13,362 bases of DNA from Proteiniphilum sp. (GTDB lineage: Bacteria > Bacteroidota > Bacteroidia > Bacteroidales > Dysgonomonadaceae): NCBI GenBank assembly GCA_031255275.1, contig JAIRSV010000118.1, forward strand, positions 1-13,362, written 5' to 3'. Below are positions 1 through 8,020 of this stretch, one piece after another (positions within the stretch are counted from its first letter, which is position 1; each line of letters starts with the position of its first letter). Position numbers and translations under genes: made by a program. The notes beneath the pieces are model-generated. The model did no database searches, was not told the DNA's origin, and worked only from the letters and a program-made list of their open reading frames with translations.

Positions 1-96
1 AAAAGTGTTATACGGAGGGGCGGGAAAAATCCTGTCGATCTGTAACGAAAGCCTTGGAGAACATAATCAGATCCGGATAATATCCCGCCCGGTTAT
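1..96. other. Sequence downstream of pdxA, no gene seen
   Basis: This edge stretch follows the pdxA stop codon. I see no convincing reading frame. An 8-bp inverted repeat (GGGCGGGA at 18-25 and TCCCGCCC at 83-90) is too widely spaced to call a terminator, and no U-tract hairpin is evident. Confidence 0.4.
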
Positions 97-1197
97 TCAA
101 AGAATATCTTCGTCCGACATCAGGTCAAGCACCTCGTCATCCGTCCCGCGGTCGAAGAAGAGCTTCTTGAGCGGATCCCTGTGCGCCTCGTCATAGGCCC
201 GTCTGTTGCGGAAGATCTCCATTCCCGTGAAGATCGCCTGACGGAACGACCGGTCGGATGCCCGGTTCTTTCCCGCAATGTCATACGCCGTACCGTGGTC
301 GGGCGAGGTGCGGACGATGGGCAGTCCCGCCGTGTAGTTCACGCCCGAACCCATCGAGAGGGTTTTGAACGGGATCAGTCCCTGGTCGTGATACATTGCC
401 AGCACCGCGTCAAACTCTTTGAAGCGGCCTGATCCGAAGAAACCGTCTGCCGGAAACGCTCCCACACAGAGAATATCAAGCTCCTGCGCTTCCTCTATGG
501 CGGGGACGATGATTTCTGACTCTTCTCTCCCCAGGAGGCCGTTTTCGCCCGCGTGGGGATTCAGTCCCAGGACGGCAATGCGCGGATTTTCTACCCTGAA
601 GTCGCGCTTCAGCGAATGGTCAAGACACTTCAGCTTCTCCACGATCAGCGCCCGCGAGAGCTGCGACGGGACTTCCGACAGGGGGGTGTGTGTGGTCACC
701 AGCGCCACGCGCAGCACCTCGGAGATCATAATCATCAGCGCCTTTTGGCCGCCGACGGCAAAGCGCTTTTCGAGAAACTCGGTGTGTCCGGGGAACCGGA
801 AGCGGCTGTGCTGAATCGTATGCTTGTTGACGGGAAGGGTGACCAGCAGGTCGATCTTGCCGTAAGAAAGGTCGCGACACGCCGCGTCGAGCGCCGTATA
901 TGCCATTTCTCCCGCTCCGAGGCTCGGTATTCCGATCTCTACCTTGACGTCACCCTTCACGCAGTTGAGCAGGTTGACCTTGCCGTCGACGGAGTTTTCG
1001 GCGTGCGCGATGACGTGCCAGTCCACCGGATTGTTCTTCAGCACCTTGCGGTAATAGGAGGCTGACTTGATTGACCCGTATACAATCGGGTGCAGCAGCT
1101 CGAGCATTCTCTTTTTGGAAAAGGTTTTCAGCAGTATTTCGTATCCCACGCCGTTCACATCCCCGTGCGTGACGCCTACCTTGATTCGTTTTGACAT
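97..1197 (-). CDS. pdxA: 4-hydroxythreonine-4-phosphate dehydrogenase PdxA
   Basis: This 366-residue protein is predicted to oxidise 4-phosphohydroxy-L-threonine with NAD in the DXP-dependent pyridoxal 5'-phosphate pathway; the product feeds PdxJ. It is cytosolic. The three divalent-metal histidines of the family are visible: H170 (in VTTHTPL), H215 (in NPHAGENG) and H270 (in YHDQG), equivalent to E. coli H166, H211 and H266. The strongly conserved TSPDHGTAYDIAGK block is at 297-310. Length is slightly above E. coli PdxA (about 330), mostly from the charged C-terminal tail. The ATG at 1197 gives the usual N-terminus (KVGVTHGDVNGVGYE). It lies 57 bp downstream of the DUF4837 gene on the same strand with no -7 element of its own that I can find, so it is probably co-transcribed, with a GC hairpin (1216-1240) in the gap. 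Confidence 0.97.
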   Translation of the reverse strand: MSKRIKVGVTHGDVNGVGYEILLKTFSKKRMLELLHPIVYGSIKSASYYRKVLKNNPVDWHVIAHAENSVDGKVNLLNCVKGDVKVEIGIPSLGAGEMAYTALDAACRDLSYGKIDLLVTLPVNKHTIQHSRFRFPGHTEFLEKRFAVGGQKALMIMISEVLRVALVTTHTPLSEVPSQLSRALIVEKLKCLDHSLKRDFRVENPRIAVLGLNPHAGENGLLGREESEIIVPAIEEAQELDILCVGAFPADGFFGSGRFKEFDAVLAMYHDQGLIPFKTLSMGSGVNYTAGLPIVRTSPDHGTAYDIAGKNRASDRSFRQAIFTGMEIFRNRRAYDEAHRDPLKKLFFDRGTDDEVLDLMSDEDIL

Positions 1198-1215
1198 GTG
1201 CGGATATTTGTTAAA

Positions 1216-1240
1216 GGCGCCGGCCGGGGGCCGAAGCGCC
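1216..1240 (-). promoter_or_regulatory. GC-rich hairpin between DUF4837 gene and pdxA
   Basis: On the minus strand GGCGC, a TT bulge, CGGCC, a CCC loop, GGCCG and GCGCC form a 10-bp stem. Only TTT follows, then AACAAATATCC leading to the pdxA ATG 18 bases beyond the stem. The U-tract is too short for a confident intrinsic terminator. It may be a partial terminator, a 3'-end stabiliser for the upstream message, or a modulator of pdxA translation. The structure is seen directly; its role is inference. Confidence 0.5.
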
Positions 1241-1254
1241 GGAAAAACATATTT

Positions 1255-2283
1255 TTAGCGGTTCTCCTTCCCCCCGTCGGCGATGCTGACCGTATACAGT
1301 ACTGACTCCAGGTTACGCAGGATGTTTCGCTTGTTCATCTCGGGAGCATACACAAAAACTTCCGCGACGACCACCATGCCCGTGCTCTCGTTGACGAACG
1401 CCTGCATGACGAACGGTCCGCCCATCATATCAGTCGTCATTTCCCACAGGCCGCGCACCTCGGCGCGGAAAAGTCCGTCGACCTCCATCCTCCGGTAATC
1501 GGGCGTCAGCGCGCGGACGGCCGTTGTCATTTTCGAGTCGAACGCCCCCCGGATATACGCTCCCAGCACGCGGTTGCGGATCTCGAGGAGGGAATCCCGC
1601 TCAAAGACTGTCGCCGAAGTGTAGGGAAACTGGTATATGACGATGTCCTGCCGTCCCCGGGCAGCATTGTTGGTCGCCCAGTAAAAATTCTCGTGCTCGG
1701 TGACGACGGGCAGTCCCCGCGGAAAGTGGATGTTGATGCCGAAGAGCTGCTTCACGCGCGCCTGCGGCTCCTTCGACTGGTTTTTGAGGAATGTGGCATT
1801 CCGCTCAAGCTCCTTCGTCACCAGATAGCTCACAATACTCTCGCGGTTATCGCCCACGAAACGCACAAAGGCGGCCGTGTCGGGCGCATGGATATTCATC
1901 ACCACCTGCCCCGTGGCATACTTGTCAATATCAGCCGCCAGCTTCGGATAACTGTAAATATTGGAAATGTCGGGAATAATCACATTCCGCGCCATCTTGA
2001 AGGTCTTTGTGAAGTTCTCCGGCGCAAGCTGCAGAATCCTGAAGTTGGGTTCAGGCTGCGGCAACGCCTTCACGTTAGAGTTGAGGACGTCAAACAGCGC
2101 CCTCCCCGCGACACCCTCCCAGGCCGCTTCCTCCATCAGCACAATCACCTCGTTTGTGCTGCCCGAGGCAGTGAAAAAATTCTTCCCCCCGTCGCACGAC
2201 GCCACCAGCGCCGAAATCGCAAGCACCGCGGCCGAAATGACACACTGCCTCAGCAGAGAAAATAATGAGATCGTTCGTTTCAT
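1255..2283 (-). CDS. DUF4837 family lipoprotein
   Basis: This 342-residue envelope lipoprotein is of a family largely confined to Bacteroidota and has no established function. The N-terminus has a basic start (MKR), a hydrophobic segment and a lipobox ending VASC, so C30 is the predicted lipidated cysteine after signal peptidase II cleavage. The mature part is soluble-looking, without further membrane segments, and has two similar-sized halves rich in aromatic and basic residues. The ATG at 2283 fits the signal peptide. A TATATTTG -7 element lies about 107 bp upstream, giving a leader of roughly 100 nt. It precedes pdxA on the same strand; rlmN, DUF4837 gene, pdxA is an order I recall from other Bacteroidales, but I could not check it here. 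The family call rests on recalled sequence character and context, so function is left open. Confidence 0.85.
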   Translation of the reverse strand: MKRTISLFSLLRQCVISAAVLAISALVASCDGGKNFFTASGSTNEVIVLMEEAAWEGVAGRALFDVLNSNVKALPQPEPNFRILQLAPENFTKTFKMARNVIIPDISNIYSYPKLAADIDKYATGQVVMNIHAPDTAAFVRFVGDNRESIVSYLVTKELERNATFLKNQSKEPQARVKQLFGINIHFPRGLPVVTEHENFYWATNNAARGRQDIVIYQFPYTSATVFERDSLLEIRNRVLGAYIRGAFDSKMTTAVRALTPDYRRMEVDGLFRAEVRGLWEMTTDMMGGPFVMQAFVNESTGMVVVAEVFVYAPEMNKRNILRNLESVLYTVSIADGGKENR

Positions 2284-2486
2284 ATCAATACAGTTTAAAA
2301 AATTTATACTCCGTTCCGTTCAGTCGGAAAATCGTTCGATGTCGCGGGGAAAGGCAACCTCCCCCCGGCCACAGCCCGCTGTTCGGCGGACAAATATACA
2401 ATTATTTGTGTGAAATAAAACCGGCAGCATGAAAATAAATCACGGCAAACCGGCAGCCCCCCGCCGCCGGCACAGACCCCTGTTCC
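2284..2486. other. rlmN to DUF4837 intergenic region
   Basis: This 203-bp gap carries the DUF4837 gene leader and promoter. In the rlmN 3' region the minus strand can form a small stem, CCGGCG with TGCCGG (plus 2450-2455 and 2465-2470), followed by TTTGCC, at best a weak terminator. The octamer CCGGCAGC occurs twice in direct orientation (about 2421-2428 and 2450-2457). No reading frame is credible here. Confidence 0.4.
2391..2398 (-). promoter_or_regulatory. Bacteroidota -7 element for the DUF4837-pdxA unit
   Basis: The minus strand reads TATATTTG, a full match to the Bacteroidota -7 consensus TAnnTTTG. I see no clear TTTG at the -33 spacing. It would start transcription about 100 nt upstream of the lipoprotein ATG. 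Confidence 0.5.
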
Positions 2487-3524
2487 TCAATCCGCCGGCG
2501 GCGCCGCCGGCCCCGCCGTAGACAACATGCCGCAGGCAGCGGAAATATCCTCTCCCCTCGAAGCGCGGATGGTGCAGATGAACCCTTTTGCCGAAAGGAA
2601 GTCACGAAACCTGACCATATTTTCGTCGGACGAAGCCCTCAGGCTGCACGCCGGAATCGCGTGGAAGCGAATCAGATTCACGCGACACTCCAGACCGGCA
2701 AGCAGACCGGCAAGGGCGCGGGCGTGAAACGGCGAATCGTTCACGCCCTCAAACATGATATATTCAAACGACAGCCTCCGTCGTCCCGACCAGTCATACG
2801 CGCGCAGCAAATCGACCACGGCGGCGGCCGGCGCCGGTTTCTCCACCGGCATGACCGCCAGCCGTTCCCTCGCCACCGGGTTGTGCAGGCTGACGGCCAG
2901 GTGACAGGCACTTTCGTCGAGAAACCGTCTCAGGTTCGACATCAAACCGACGGTAGAGAGCGTAATCCTTCGCGGACTCCACGCCGCGCCATACCCGGCC
3001 TGAAGCAGCTCCGACGCCCTTTTCACACACGCATAGTTATCCAGCGGTTCACCCATTCCCATGAAGACCAGACTGGTGATCTTTTCCGCGCCGGGCACCG
3101 AATAGACCTGATTCAAAATCTCCGTCGCCGAAAGATTGCCCTGAAATCCCTGTCTCCCCGTCATGCAGAAATCACACCGCATCCGGCACCCTACCTGCGA
3201 AGAGACGCACACCGTGAGGCGATCTCCATCCGGAATAGTCACCGTCTCGACGAACTTCCCGCCGCAAGTTGCAAACAGCATCTTGCAGGTTCCGTCCGCC
3301 GAAGTCCGCACAACCAGCGGATCCGACCGCCCCGTGTCAAATTTCTCCGAAAGCATTTCCCGGTTCCTCCGCGAAATATTCGTCATCTCACCGAAACTCC
3401 TCACCCGCTTCACATAAATCCAGTCGGCAAGCTGCCGTCCCGTGAATCCGGGCAAACCCAGTTCCGTCACGCCCTCCGTCATTTCGGCAAGCGTCATTCC
3501 CAAAAGAGACTGTTTACGATCCAT
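2487..3524 (-). CDS. rlmN: Dual-specificity RNA (adenine-C2) methyltransferase RlmN
   Basis: This radical-SAM enzyme is predicted to methylate C2 of A2503 in 23S rRNA and A37 in some tRNAs, supporting translational accuracy. The 345-residue protein has the cluster-binding C113-x3-C117-x2-C120 (in VGCRMRCDFC), the SAM-binding GMGEP at 156-160, and both catalytic cysteines of the family: C106, seven residues before the cluster motif as for E. coli C118, and C331 in SAACGML, equivalent to E. coli C355. The frame stays open to a TTG at 3533, but I chose the ATG at 3524 (MDRKQSLL) because a TATCTTTG -7 element at 3549-3556 sits at a normal distance from it. The extreme C-terminus (AGPAAPPAD) is low-complexity and coincides with a perfect 18-bp palindrome. 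It is divergent from the esterase gene. Confidence 0.96.
   Translation of the reverse strand: MDRKQSLLGMTLAEMTEGVTELGLPGFTGRQLADWIYVKRVRSFGEMTNISRRNREMLSEKFDTGRSDPLVVRTSADGTCKMLFATCGGKFVETVTIPDGDRLTVCVSSQVGCRMRCDFCMTGRQGFQGNLSATEILNQVYSVPGAEKITSLVFMGMGEPLDNYACVKRASELLQAGYGAAWSPRRITLSTVGLMSNLRRFLDESACHLAVSLHNPVARERLAVMPVEKPAPAAAVVDLLRAYDWSGRRRLSFEYIMFEGVNDSPFHARALAGLLAGLECRVNLIRFHAIPACSLRASSDENMVRFRDFLSAKGFICTIRASRGEDISAACGMLSTAGPAAPPAD
2494..2511. repeat. Perfect 18-bp palindrome at the rlmN 3' end
   Basis: GCCGGCGGCGCCGCCGGC is its own reverse complement and lies within the last codons of rlmN, just before the stop. It could fold as a GC hairpin in the transcript, but no U-tract follows, so I do not call it a terminator. 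Confidence 0.7.
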
Positions 3525-3548
3525 ACCATTCAATTATAATTCAGACCG

Positions 3549-3556
3549 CAAAGATA
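3549..3556 (-). promoter_or_regulatory. Bacteroidota -7 element for rlmN
   Basis: The minus strand reads TATCTTTG, matching TAnnTTTG, 24 bp before the ATG at 3524. It gives a leader of about 20 nt and supports that ATG over the upstream TTG. No obvious -33 TTTG is seen. Confidence 0.6.
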
Positions 3557-3750
3557 CATCAACCGGACATATCACCCGCACCATTCCGCCGCAATCGTCC
3601 GCCGCCCCTCCCGCCGAACCGCCCCCCCACCCTCTGCCGAACGGAAACAATATTCCCCGCCCCCGCACCTCCGGCCACAGGCAAAGCAGGTTGCCGGCAG
3701 CGATCACAGACAAATATTCGGAGAAAAACCCGTCCGACTCGAAAAATCGT

Positions 3751-3758
3751 TATCTTTG
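3751..3758 (+). promoter_or_regulatory. Bacteroidota -7 element for the esterase gene
   Basis: The plus strand reads TATCTTTG (TAnnTTTG). Transcription would start near 3763-3766, at or just before the first possible ATG (3766), which is why I prefer the second ATG (3787) as start. No matching -33 TTTG is evident. Confidence 0.6.
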
Positions 3759-3786
3759 CGCCGAAATGAAATCATATAAAAAAGCG

Positions 3787-4668
3787 ATGAAACGAACCCT
3801 GTCTACACTCTTCCTGCTATCCGCAATGACGCTGACGCTGACGGCGCAGCACCCCCCCGTCCGACTGTTTCCCGACGGCGCCCCCGGCGAGACCCGGAAA
3901 CTGAAGCAGACGGACGACCTGAACGGCAATAACGTGGCCGGATGTCCCGTACTCCGCATCAGCAACGTGAGCGAACCCACGCTCACCTTCTATCCCGCGC
4001 CGTCGAACATCAACACCGGCGCCACCATAATCATAAGCCCCGGAGGCGGTTACAACCTGCTGGCATACAATCTTGAGGGATCGGAGGTCTGCAAACGCTT
4101 CAACAGCTACGGCATCAACTGCGTACTGCTGAAATACCGCGTGCCGCGTCGCCGGGGACTGGAGAAACACACCGCCCCGCTGCAGGATCTGCAGCGCACC
4201 ATTGCATACACACGCTCTCATGCCGGCAAGTGGAATATCGATCCCGACAGGATCGGCGTGATGGGCTTTTCCGCCGGAGCGCACCTCTCGGCAATGGCCT
4301 GCACCGCCTCGGGCGAGCGCACCTATCCGGAAGTCGACACCTTTGACGGGAAAAACCTTCGTCCCGACTTCTGTATCCTTATATATCCCGGCTACCTCTC
4401 GGGAGAGAACTTTTCCATCGCCCCCGAACTGAAGGTCGACGCCACTACTCCCCCCACCATCCTCATTCAGACGCAGGATGACAGAGACTGCCTCAACAGC
4501 AGCCTGTTCTATTATTACGCGCTGAAGGAAGCAGGCGTCCCCGCCACCATGCACCTGTATCCCTACGGCGGACACGGTTACGGACTGCGGAACACCGGTC
4601 ACACCGTGAACGAGTGGCCACATCGCGTCCTTTCCTGGATGCGCGACATGCAACTGCTGGACAAATAA
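3787..4668 (+). CDS. Secreted alpha/beta-hydrolase esterase (acetylxylan-esterase-like)
   Basis: This 293-residue serine hydrolase is predicted to be exported to the periplasm or beyond. Residues 1-21 (MKRTLSTLFLLSAMTLTLTAQ) form a signal peptide. The catalytic layout is that of BD-FAE/acetylxylan-esterase-like hydrolases: an oxyanion-hole glycine stretch SPGGGYN at 84-90 (HGGG-like), nucleophile S162 in GFSAG, acid D231 or D232 in QTQDDRD, and base H263 in GGHGYG. Such enzymes in Bacteroidota often remove acetyl or feruloyl esters from plant polysaccharides, but there is no glycan-utilisation locus here, so the substrate is open. An in-frame ATG at 3766 would add seven residues (MKSYKKA), but it falls at the predicted transcription start. 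The gene stands alone, divergent from rlmN and convergent with the exporter operon. Confidence 0.9.
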   Translation: MKRTLSTLFLLSAMTLTLTAQHPPVRLFPDGAPGETRKLKQTDDLNGNNVAGCPVLRISNVSEPTLTFYPAPSNINTGATIIISPGGGYNLLAYNLEGSEVCKRFNSYGINCVLLKYRVPRRRGLEKHTAPLQDLQRTIAYTRSHAGKWNIDPDRIGVMGFSAGAHLSAMACTASGERTYPEVDTFDGKNLRPDFCILIYPGYLSGENFSIAPELKVDATTPPTILIQTQDDRDCLNSSLFYYYALKEAGVPATMHLYPYGGHGYGLRNTGHTVNEWPHRVLSWMRDMQLLDK

Positions 4669-4711
4669 CCGTAAAAGCCGGCTGCGGACTGCCTGACGGG
4701 TGATCATCCCG

Positions 4712-4744
4712 AAAAAAAACGGAGACTTTCTCAAGCCCCCGTTT
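4712..4744 (-). terminator. Intrinsic terminator of the exporter operon
   Basis: On the minus strand AAACGGGGGCTT, a GAGA loop and AAGTCTCCGTTT form an uninterrupted 12-bp stem with two G-U wobbles and a GNRA-type loop. The stem runs into eight consecutive T. It lies about 54 bp after the stop of the head-GIN gene. On the plus strand the wobbles become A-C mismatches and no U-tract follows, so it serves the minus-strand operon rather than the convergent esterase gene. Confidence 0.85.
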
Positions 4745-4797
4745 CCCAAATTTCTGTAAATTAATTGTGAAGTACTATATATAATGAGCAGGAAGCG

Positions 4798-5514
4798 TCA
4801 ATCTCCCGCCTTTATTCTGCCCATCCCCTCTTTGGAAAGATTTTTATCCGTCGGATTACCGTAATAGGTAACATTACCGATTCCTTCGGAACGGACGTTG
4901 AGGTATTCCGACGCATGACAGCGTACGTTGCCGACTCCCTGTGACCTGATTGTGACGCTTCGCGCCTCGAGTTCCGACGTATTTACATTCCCCACACCTT
5001 CTGATTTTATCTCCAGCCTGTCGCTCCTGCCGCCCAGGGTGATGTTGCCTACGCCCTGAGACGAGATACGGATGAAATCGGCGTCAAGCCGGTCAGCCCT
5101 GAAATTGCCCACGCCTTCCGACTCAACGGTCAGTTCGGGCGTGGTGAAGGCGCCTTCGATTTCGATATTCTCCACACCTTCCGTGTCGAGGCGGGTGAGG
5201 GTGGGAGTGGTGACGGAAATGGTCAGTTTCTCGAACTTTCCCCTGATTTTATTCCGGTCATGCTGATCCATTGTGAGGATCAGTTTGTCGCCGTCCATCC
5301 GCACTTCGAGGATGTTGAGCAGTTTTTCGCTCCCTTCGGCCGTCACGCTGACCGTGGGGGATTGCCGGATGTGTATGTTGCCGACGACGGATGATTGGAT
5401 GACTGTAAATTCAGTCACCTCAAACCGGTCTGTCGCCTGACGCGACTGGCCGTTTGTAGAGCCGCACGAGATGAGCAGCGTCAGGATAAGTGTAAGTGCA
5501 GTTAATGTCTTCAT
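4798..5514 (-). CDS. Head-GIN domain (DUF2807) lipoprotein
   Basis: This 238-residue protein has a lipoprotein signal peptide: a hydrophobic segment ending LISC, with C17 as the predicted lipidated cysteine. The mature part is a ladder of beta-strand repeats carrying GVEN/GVGN/GIGN signatures at 113-116, 134-137, 154-157, 173-176, 193-196 and 211-214, spaced about 16-21 residues and typically preceded by SEG or SQG. This is the PF10988 'head GIN' pattern, expected to form a right-handed beta-solenoid; the family's role is not established. It is the last gene of the exporter operon, 19 bp after the TolC gene and before a strong terminator, so it is co-transcribed with the pump. It may be an envelope accessory or stress-sensing protein. 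It could equally be a passenger. Confidence 0.9.
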   Translation of the reverse strand: MKTLTALTLILTLLISCGSTNGQSRQATDRFEVTEFTVIQSSVVGNIHIRQSPTVSVTAEGSEKLLNILEVRMDGDKLILTMDQHDRNKIRGKFEKLTISVTTPTLTRLDTEGVENIEIEGAFTTPELTVESEGVGNFRADRLDADFIRISSQGVGNITLGGRSDRLEIKSEGVGNVNTSELEARSVTIRSQGVGNVRCHASEYLNVRSEGIGNVTYYGNPTDKNLSKEGMGRIKAGD

Positions 5515-5533
5515 ATTATTTATTATTTGGAAT

Positions 5534-6844
5534 TTAATCTCTTAACAGTGCAAGTATTTTCAGCCGGAATGCATATTCGTATTTGGCCTGCGCCTCTTCG
5601 CCGAGTACCTGCGCGAGGCTGTTCTTGGCGAGGAAAAGTTCGTAGGAGCTGGCGCGACCGTTTCCGTACTTCTCTTCCGCGAAGCGATAAGCTTCGCGAC
5701 TGGCTTCGATCGACTTCCGGGCGGCATCCCAGCGACTTTTGGCGCCGGTGGCGTTGTGGAAAGCCTGTTCTATTCGCTTGCGCAGTTCAGCCTTTGTCCT
5801 GTCCAGTTCGAGCTGCGTGCCGGTTATGGAGAGTTCGGCGCGGCGGATGCCGTTCCTGATCTGAAATTTGCTGAAAATGGGGATACGGAGGTTGAAGCCG
5901 AGCGAATTGCTCATGTTGTTGCGCAGCTGTGAGCCGAAGGAGGTGTTGTCGCGGCCGCCCATCCTGTAGTATCCGGTGCTCATGTTGACGCCGAACGTGA
6001 GGGTGGGATAGTATTGCGACCGGGCTATCAGCAGTTCCTTTTCGCTGCTTTCCAGCCGGTGGTGCATGCCCCGGACTTCGGGACGGTGCTGCAGAGCGCT
6101 TTCGTAGACAGCTTCCGGGCGGAGCAGGGGCGCCTCGTCGATCAGCGTTTCGGCGGGAGGGGCGACGATGTCGAAGCGGTCAAACTCCTCCAGTTCCATG
6201 ATTTGCGCCAGGTCGAGCAGTGAGAGTTTGAGGCTGTTTTCGGCCTGTACGCGGTTCAGTTCCTCCCGGGCTAATTGTGCTTCCGGTTCGCAGAGTTCTC
6301 CCTGCGCCATTTTGCCGCTCTTCACCAGTTCGCTGCGCTGTTGGAGGCCGGCCTGCGTGGTTTCGATCTGACTTTGCGCGATTTGCAGCAGTTCGCGGTT
6401 GAGCAGCGCCTGGAGGAAGGCGGTGGAGACGCTCATGATGACGTCGTCACGCATTTTTTCCAGGTCGGCTTCCGAGGCCTGCATGTCGGCTCTGCGTGCG
6501 TCGATGTTGTGCTTCATCCGCAGACCGTCGAAGAGGGTGATGTCACCTCCGATGCCGAAACTGGTCTGTGACGAGTTGGTATTCTCGTACGTATTGTTGA
6601 GGCCGATGGAACGGCCGAAGATGAAGTTCTGTCCCGCTGACGCGCTCAGACCGGGCAACAGGTCGGCGCGTGCCTGATTGTAGGCGATTTCCCGCTGTTG
6701 ACGGCCGATTTCCTGCTGTCTGATGTTGCGATTGTTTTCCAGCGCGATGCCGATACATTCCTGCAGCGTGTACTTTTGCTGGGCGGCGGCGGGGTGCGGC
6801 GAACCGACGGTGAGCAGGATGATGATAAGAGTTCTGATATGCAT
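5534..6844 (-). CDS. TolC-family outer-membrane channel
   Basis: This 436-residue outer-membrane efflux protein (OEP family, PF02321) is expected to trimerise into a beta-barrel with a periplasmic alpha-helical tunnel. The signal peptide is about 1-21 (ending PAAAQ), followed directly by the typical YTLQECIGIALENN opening of the first OEP repeat. Long Gln/Glu/Arg-rich coiled-coil helices make up both halves. The strand segments appear as SAGQNFIFGRS with FGIGGDITLFDG and, in the second half, the FGVNMSTGYY and LGFNLRIPIF segments. The frame extends to a TTG at 6853, but the ATG at 6844 begins a good signal peptide and leaves 14 bp after the adaptor gene. It provides the outer-membrane exit for the ABC exporter encoded upstream. 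Confidence 0.95.
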   Translation of the reverse strand: MHIRTLIIILLTVGSPHPAAAQQKYTLQECIGIALENNRNIRQQEIGRQQREIAYNQARADLLPGLSASAGQNFIFGRSIGLNNTYENTNSSQTSFGIGGDITLFDGLRMKHNIDARRADMQASEADLEKMRDDVIMSVSTAFLQALLNRELLQIAQSQIETTQAGLQQRSELVKSGKMAQGELCEPEAQLAREELNRVQAENSLKLSLLDLAQIMELEEFDRFDIVAPPAETLIDEAPLLRPEAVYESALQHRPEVRGMHHRLESSEKELLIARSQYYPTLTFGVNMSTGYYRMGGRDNTSFGSQLRNNMSNSLGFNLRIPIFSKFQIRNGIRRAELSITGTQLELDRTKAELRKRIEQAFHNATGAKSRWDAARKSIEASREAYRFAEEKYGNGRASSYELFLAKNSLAQVLGEEAQAKYEYAFRLKILALLRD

Positions 6845-6858
6845 AGTGTTCAATGAGT

Positions 6859-7965
6859 CTATCGTTTCTTTTCCTCGACGGATTCGGCACCCCGTATCCG
6901 GTCGTTTTCCGACAGGCCTTCGCTTACTTCGATACGGATACCGTCCGAGAGGCCGGTTTTTACGTATTTCCGTTCAAACTCCTGCGGTTTTTCGGTCTTC
7001 AGCAGGTGGACGAAGGCTGAGTCGCCTCGGAATTCCACCGAACTTTCGGGGATGGTTACCACGCTGTCGCGCCGGTCGAGGATGATGTCGGCGTTGGCGC
7101 TGTAGCCGGCCCGGATGAACAGGGCGGGCGGAAGCTGAAGGGCTGCTTTCATCTCGAAGAGGATGGCGCCGCTCTCCTCGGTTCCCTTGGGGGAGACGTA
7201 TTCGAGCGAGGCGGGAATCTTCAGGTCTTGAATGGCGCCGATGGTGATTTCCATTGACATTCCCGTCGAGAGTTTGCCTACTTCCGTTTCGTCGATCTTG
7301 CCGACGAAGAGCATGTCGCCCAGGTCGGCGATTGATGCGACGGTGGTGCCGTCGTTGAAGTTGTTGGACTGGATTACCGAGTTGCCCGCCTTGACGGGTA
7401 CGTCGAGGATGGTGCCGCTCACGGTGGAGCGTACCAGTGTATTGCTGGTCTGTGCCGAGCTTTTGGTGATACCGGTACGTATGAGGCTCAGGTTGTCGCC
7501 GGCGGCGCGCAGTTCTTCGCGGTCGTTATTGTACTGGAGTTCCGCTTTCTCGAATTCTTCCCGCGAGATGACTTCGCTTTCGAAGAGTTTTTTGTCGCGT
7601 TCGTAGTTGATGCGACTCTGGTCGGCAGCCAGTCGCGCTCTTTCGACGCGCGATTCGGCGCTGCTTTCGCTGACCATGTCGGGGACGACCTGTATCCGGG
7701 CGATAATGTCGCCTGCGCGGACGGTTTCGCCTGCCTCCTTGTATACTTCGGAGATGATGCCCGACATTTGCGGTTTGATGAGGATTTCGTTACGCGGTTC
7801 CACTTTGCCGGTGGCTACGGTTCTCTTTTCGATATTGTCTCTGGCGGCTGTTTCGATCCGGTAAGTCACAGCCTTCGGGCGTGATTTCTGCCAGAGGTAT
7901 ACGAAGGTGGATATTACCAGGAAGCCTGACAGGATCAGGCCTGCTATTTTCAATACTTTTTTCAT
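6859..7965 (-). CDS. HlyD/MacA-type periplasmic adaptor protein
   Basis: This 368-residue membrane-fusion protein should link the MacB-type permeases to the TolC channel. It has an N-terminal membrane anchor at about 7-24, a first lipoyl half (about 60-92, with MSGIISEVYKEAGETVRAGD), a coiled-coil hairpin (about 100-165), the second lipoyl half (about 178-210, STVSGTILDVPVKAGNSV), a beta-barrel domain (about 215-300) and a membrane-proximal domain to the end. Length and order match MacA-type RND/ABC adaptors. It lies 55 bp after permease 2, across a spacer containing three copies of a 7-bp repeat (TTACTGT), and 14 bp before the TolC gene. No cysteine follows the signal region, so it is anchored by the membrane helix rather than lipid. 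Confidence 0.95.
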   Translation of the reverse strand: MKKVLKIAGLILSGFLVISTFVYLWQKSRPKAVTYRIETAARDNIEKRTVATGKVEPRNEILIKPQMSGIISEVYKEAGETVRAGDIIARIQVVPDMVSESSAESRVERARLAADQSRINYERDKKLFESEVISREEFEKAELQYNNDREELRAAGDNLSLIRTGITKSSAQTSNTLVRSTVSGTILDVPVKAGNSVIQSNNFNDGTTVASIADLGDMLFVGKIDETEVGKLSTGMSMEITIGAIQDLKIPASLEYVSPKGTEESGAILFEMKAALQLPPALFIRAGYSANADIILDRRDSVVTIPESSVEFRGDSAFVHLLKTEKPQEFERKYVKTGLSDGIRIEVSEGLSENDRIRGAESVEEKKR

Positions 7966-7970
7966 TCTGC

Positions 7971-7990
7971 TTACTGTTTACTGTTTACTG
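7971..7990 (+). repeat. Three tandem copies of a 7-bp unit
   Basis: TTACTGT, TTACTGT and TTACTG(A) lie in tandem in the short gap between permease 2 and the adaptor gene. It is a possible slippage site that would alter only the spacer length between the two genes. Confidence 0.8.
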
Positions 7991-8020
7991 ATTATTTTAT
8001 TATCCGTTTCACTTTCCGGT

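Noticed and set aside
4693..4711. CGGG...CCCG hairpin followed by A8 as terminator of the esterase gene
   Set aside because: The stem is only four pairs, and the run is of A, not T, on the plus strand. The A-run is instead the U-tract of the minus-strand terminator at 4712-4744.
3817..4749. 310-residue minus-strand frame opposite the esterase
   Set aside because: The plus-strand esterase has a signal peptide and a complete catalytic triad; the opposite frame has no recognisable features.
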